DNA of 64,000 bases from JACKII01 sp963807085. Its GTDB lineage: Bacteria > Pseudomonadota > Alphaproteobacteria > Bin95. Made by a program: the position numbers and the translations under genes. Location of the stretch: contig CAWEBB010000028.1 in NCBI GenBank assembly GCA_963807085.1, positions 186,001-250,000 of the forward strand, in the 5' to 3' direction. The notes below the pieces were generated by a model that worked only from the letters and a program-made list of their open reading frames with translations, was not told the DNA's origin and did no database searches. Positions 62,993 to 64,000 of this stretch are shown here, piece after piece (within the stretch, counting starts at the first letter, position 1; the number at the start of each line of letters is the position of its first letter).

Positions 62993-64000
62993 TGTCTACA
63001 GCGACAATCAGGATGAGAGCGTTGCGACAATCAGGATGAGAATGCCGGCTGGCGCGTGACGCAGGGAGGGCGTAGCCCGACCGAAGTCGCGCGCCAGCCG
63101 GTTTCGCCTCTTTCGAGGCGGTCTGATGATCGCGGTCGGCCGGGTATGCGGGTGGTTTTTCCTGTCTGGAAGGAACCGCTTCGTGCCCGGGCGCCACGTA
63201 ACCGATCACCAGATGAGGCTTTTCATGAAGTTCCGTCAGACCAACTCCACCGCCGTCGCGGCCGCGAAGGCAGCGATCAGCCCGGCCACCGCTTATCGCA
63301 TCGAAGGCGATCCGCGGCCGCCGTCCCAGAAGGCCAAGCCGCGACAACGCCGTCGTCCCGATCCGCTCGCCAACATCTTCGACGCCGAGATCGTGCCGAT
63401 GCTGGAGGCGGCCCCCGGCTTGCGATCCATCGCCATCTTCGAGGAGATGATGCGCCGTCATCCCGAGCTGGGCGACGGCATCCGCCGGACGCTGGAGCGG
63501 CGCATCCGCGCCTGGCGCGCTCTTCATGGCGAGGAGCGGGAGGTCATCTTCCGGCAGACGCACGAGCCGGGCCGGCTCGGCCTGTCGGATTTCACCGACA
63601 TGGGGAAGGCCGGCATCGTCATCGCGGGCGCGCCGCTCGCGCACCGGCTCTACCATTTCCGACTGGCCTATTCCGGCTTCGAGCACGCCCATGTCGTACT
63701 CGGCGGCGAGAGCTTCGTCGCCTTGGCGGAAGGGCTGCAGAACGCGCTGTGGATCCTTGGGCGGCGTGCCGCGCGAGCATCGCAGCGACAGCCTCTCCGC
63801 CGCGTTCCGCAATCTCGACAGGGAGGCGCGGGAGGATCTGACGCGCCGCTATGAGGAGCTGTGCGGCCATTACGCCATGACACCCTCGCGCAACAACGCC
63901 GGGGTCGCCCATGAGAACGGCGCCATCGAGGGGCCGCATGGCCACCTCAAGCGCGCGATCGAGGACGCGCTGCTGATGCGGGGCTCGCGGGCGTTCGACG
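62993..64000 (+). mobile_element. istA: IS21-family element, left end and istA (frameshifted, cut by window edge)
   Basis: The left end begins near 62993 (TGTCTACAGCGACAATCAGG). GCGACAATCAGGATGAG occurs twice, at about 63000-63016 and 63025-63041, as in IS21 ends with repeated binding sites. The IstA frame starts with GTG at 63183 (VPGRHVTDHQMRLFM) with AAGGA upstream. Clear IstA sequence follows: FRQTNSTAVAAAKAAISPATAYRI, LGDGIRRTLERRIRAW and LSDFTDM. An extra base near 63757 shifts the frame; the next frame continues PREHRSDSLSAAF, RYEELCGHYAMTPS and AIEGPHGHLKRAI to the window end. The istB gene would lie outside. Confidence 0.85.

Noticed and set aside
1..64000. CRISPR arrays, tRNA, rRNA, prophage or known defence systems
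   Set aside because: No regularly spaced repeats, no cloverleaf or rRNA sequence, and no phage structural, integrase or restriction genes beyond the insertion sequences listed were seen by eye.

Overview
The window is about 64 kb of high-GC DNA from an alphaproteobacterium, most likely of the Rhodospirillales type. The assignment rests on gene order: divergent dgt/erpA with argS and a SPOR-like gene behind dgt; an mdh-sucC-sucD-sucA-sucB-lpdA block; zapA next to a 6S-like RNA and ymdB; and tkt-gap-fba. No rRNA, tRNA or CRISPR array was seen.

Layout. 0-5.3 kb: housekeeping genes (SPOR-like fragment, argS, dgt, erpA), with an AT-rich insert carrying a VPLPA-CTERM surface-protein gene between argS and dgt. 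5.3-11 kb: a polyamine-type ABC importer operon led by a class III aminotransferase. 11.2-14.4 kb: a TRAP transporter (dctQ, dctM, dctP) in which dctM and dctP carry many single-base frame lesions. 14.4-16.6 kb: a small conserved-looking protein, an AT-rich tract, a second PEP-CTERM-like protein and a broken pentapeptide-repeat gene. 16.9-20.2 kb: SDR, enoyl-CoA hydratase and an orphan peptide-type binding protein. 20.3-23.1 kb: an insertion-sequence island (IS5, IS5 fragment, IS110 fragment) around an AT-rich membrane-protein gene. 23.3-37 kb, all minus strand: zapE, an MFS transporter, the TCA block, an SDR and a glycosyltransferase. 37-42.7 kb: a sarcosine/dimethylglycine-dehydrogenase-like flavoprotein, an IlvE-like aminotransferase, and a TauD-like dioxygenase divergent from a two-subunit TPP decarboxylase. 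42.7-55.7 kb: rsmI, yraN, small conserved genes, a two-component system, ymdB, 6S RNA, zapA, then tkt-gap-fba-thiE, an ABC membrane domain without an ATPase, and septation protein A. 55.7-62.4 kb: a codirectional catabolic-looking run (EamA, TauD, GNAT, SDR, enoyl-CoA hydratase, Rid, MOSC, flavin monooxygenase). 62.4-64 kb: nested mobile elements (IS110 cut by an IS481-like element, cut in turn by an IS21 element that runs off the window).

How the genes work together. The central-metabolism blocks supply the lower TCA cycle, the shared E3 subunit, and part of glycolysis and the pentose phosphate pathway. The accessory genes point to a heterotroph that takes up polyamines, organic acids and peptides and degrades N-methylated amines, acyl-CoA intermediates and possibly sulfonates or phosphonates. 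Two proteins with exosortase-type tails imply an exosortase elsewhere in the genome.

Caution. Single-base frame lesions occur in dctM (seven), dctP (two), sucB (two, compensating), zapE (one), the flavin monooxygenase (two) and several transposases. Because essential genes are hit too, many are probably sequencing errors, although decay of dctM cannot be excluded. No clearly undescribed system was found. The best candidates are the dioxygenase/decarboxylase pair at 40.6-42.7 kb, the ATPase-less ABC membrane protein at 54 kb and the thrombospondin-C-like VPLPA-CTERM protein at 2.7 kb.
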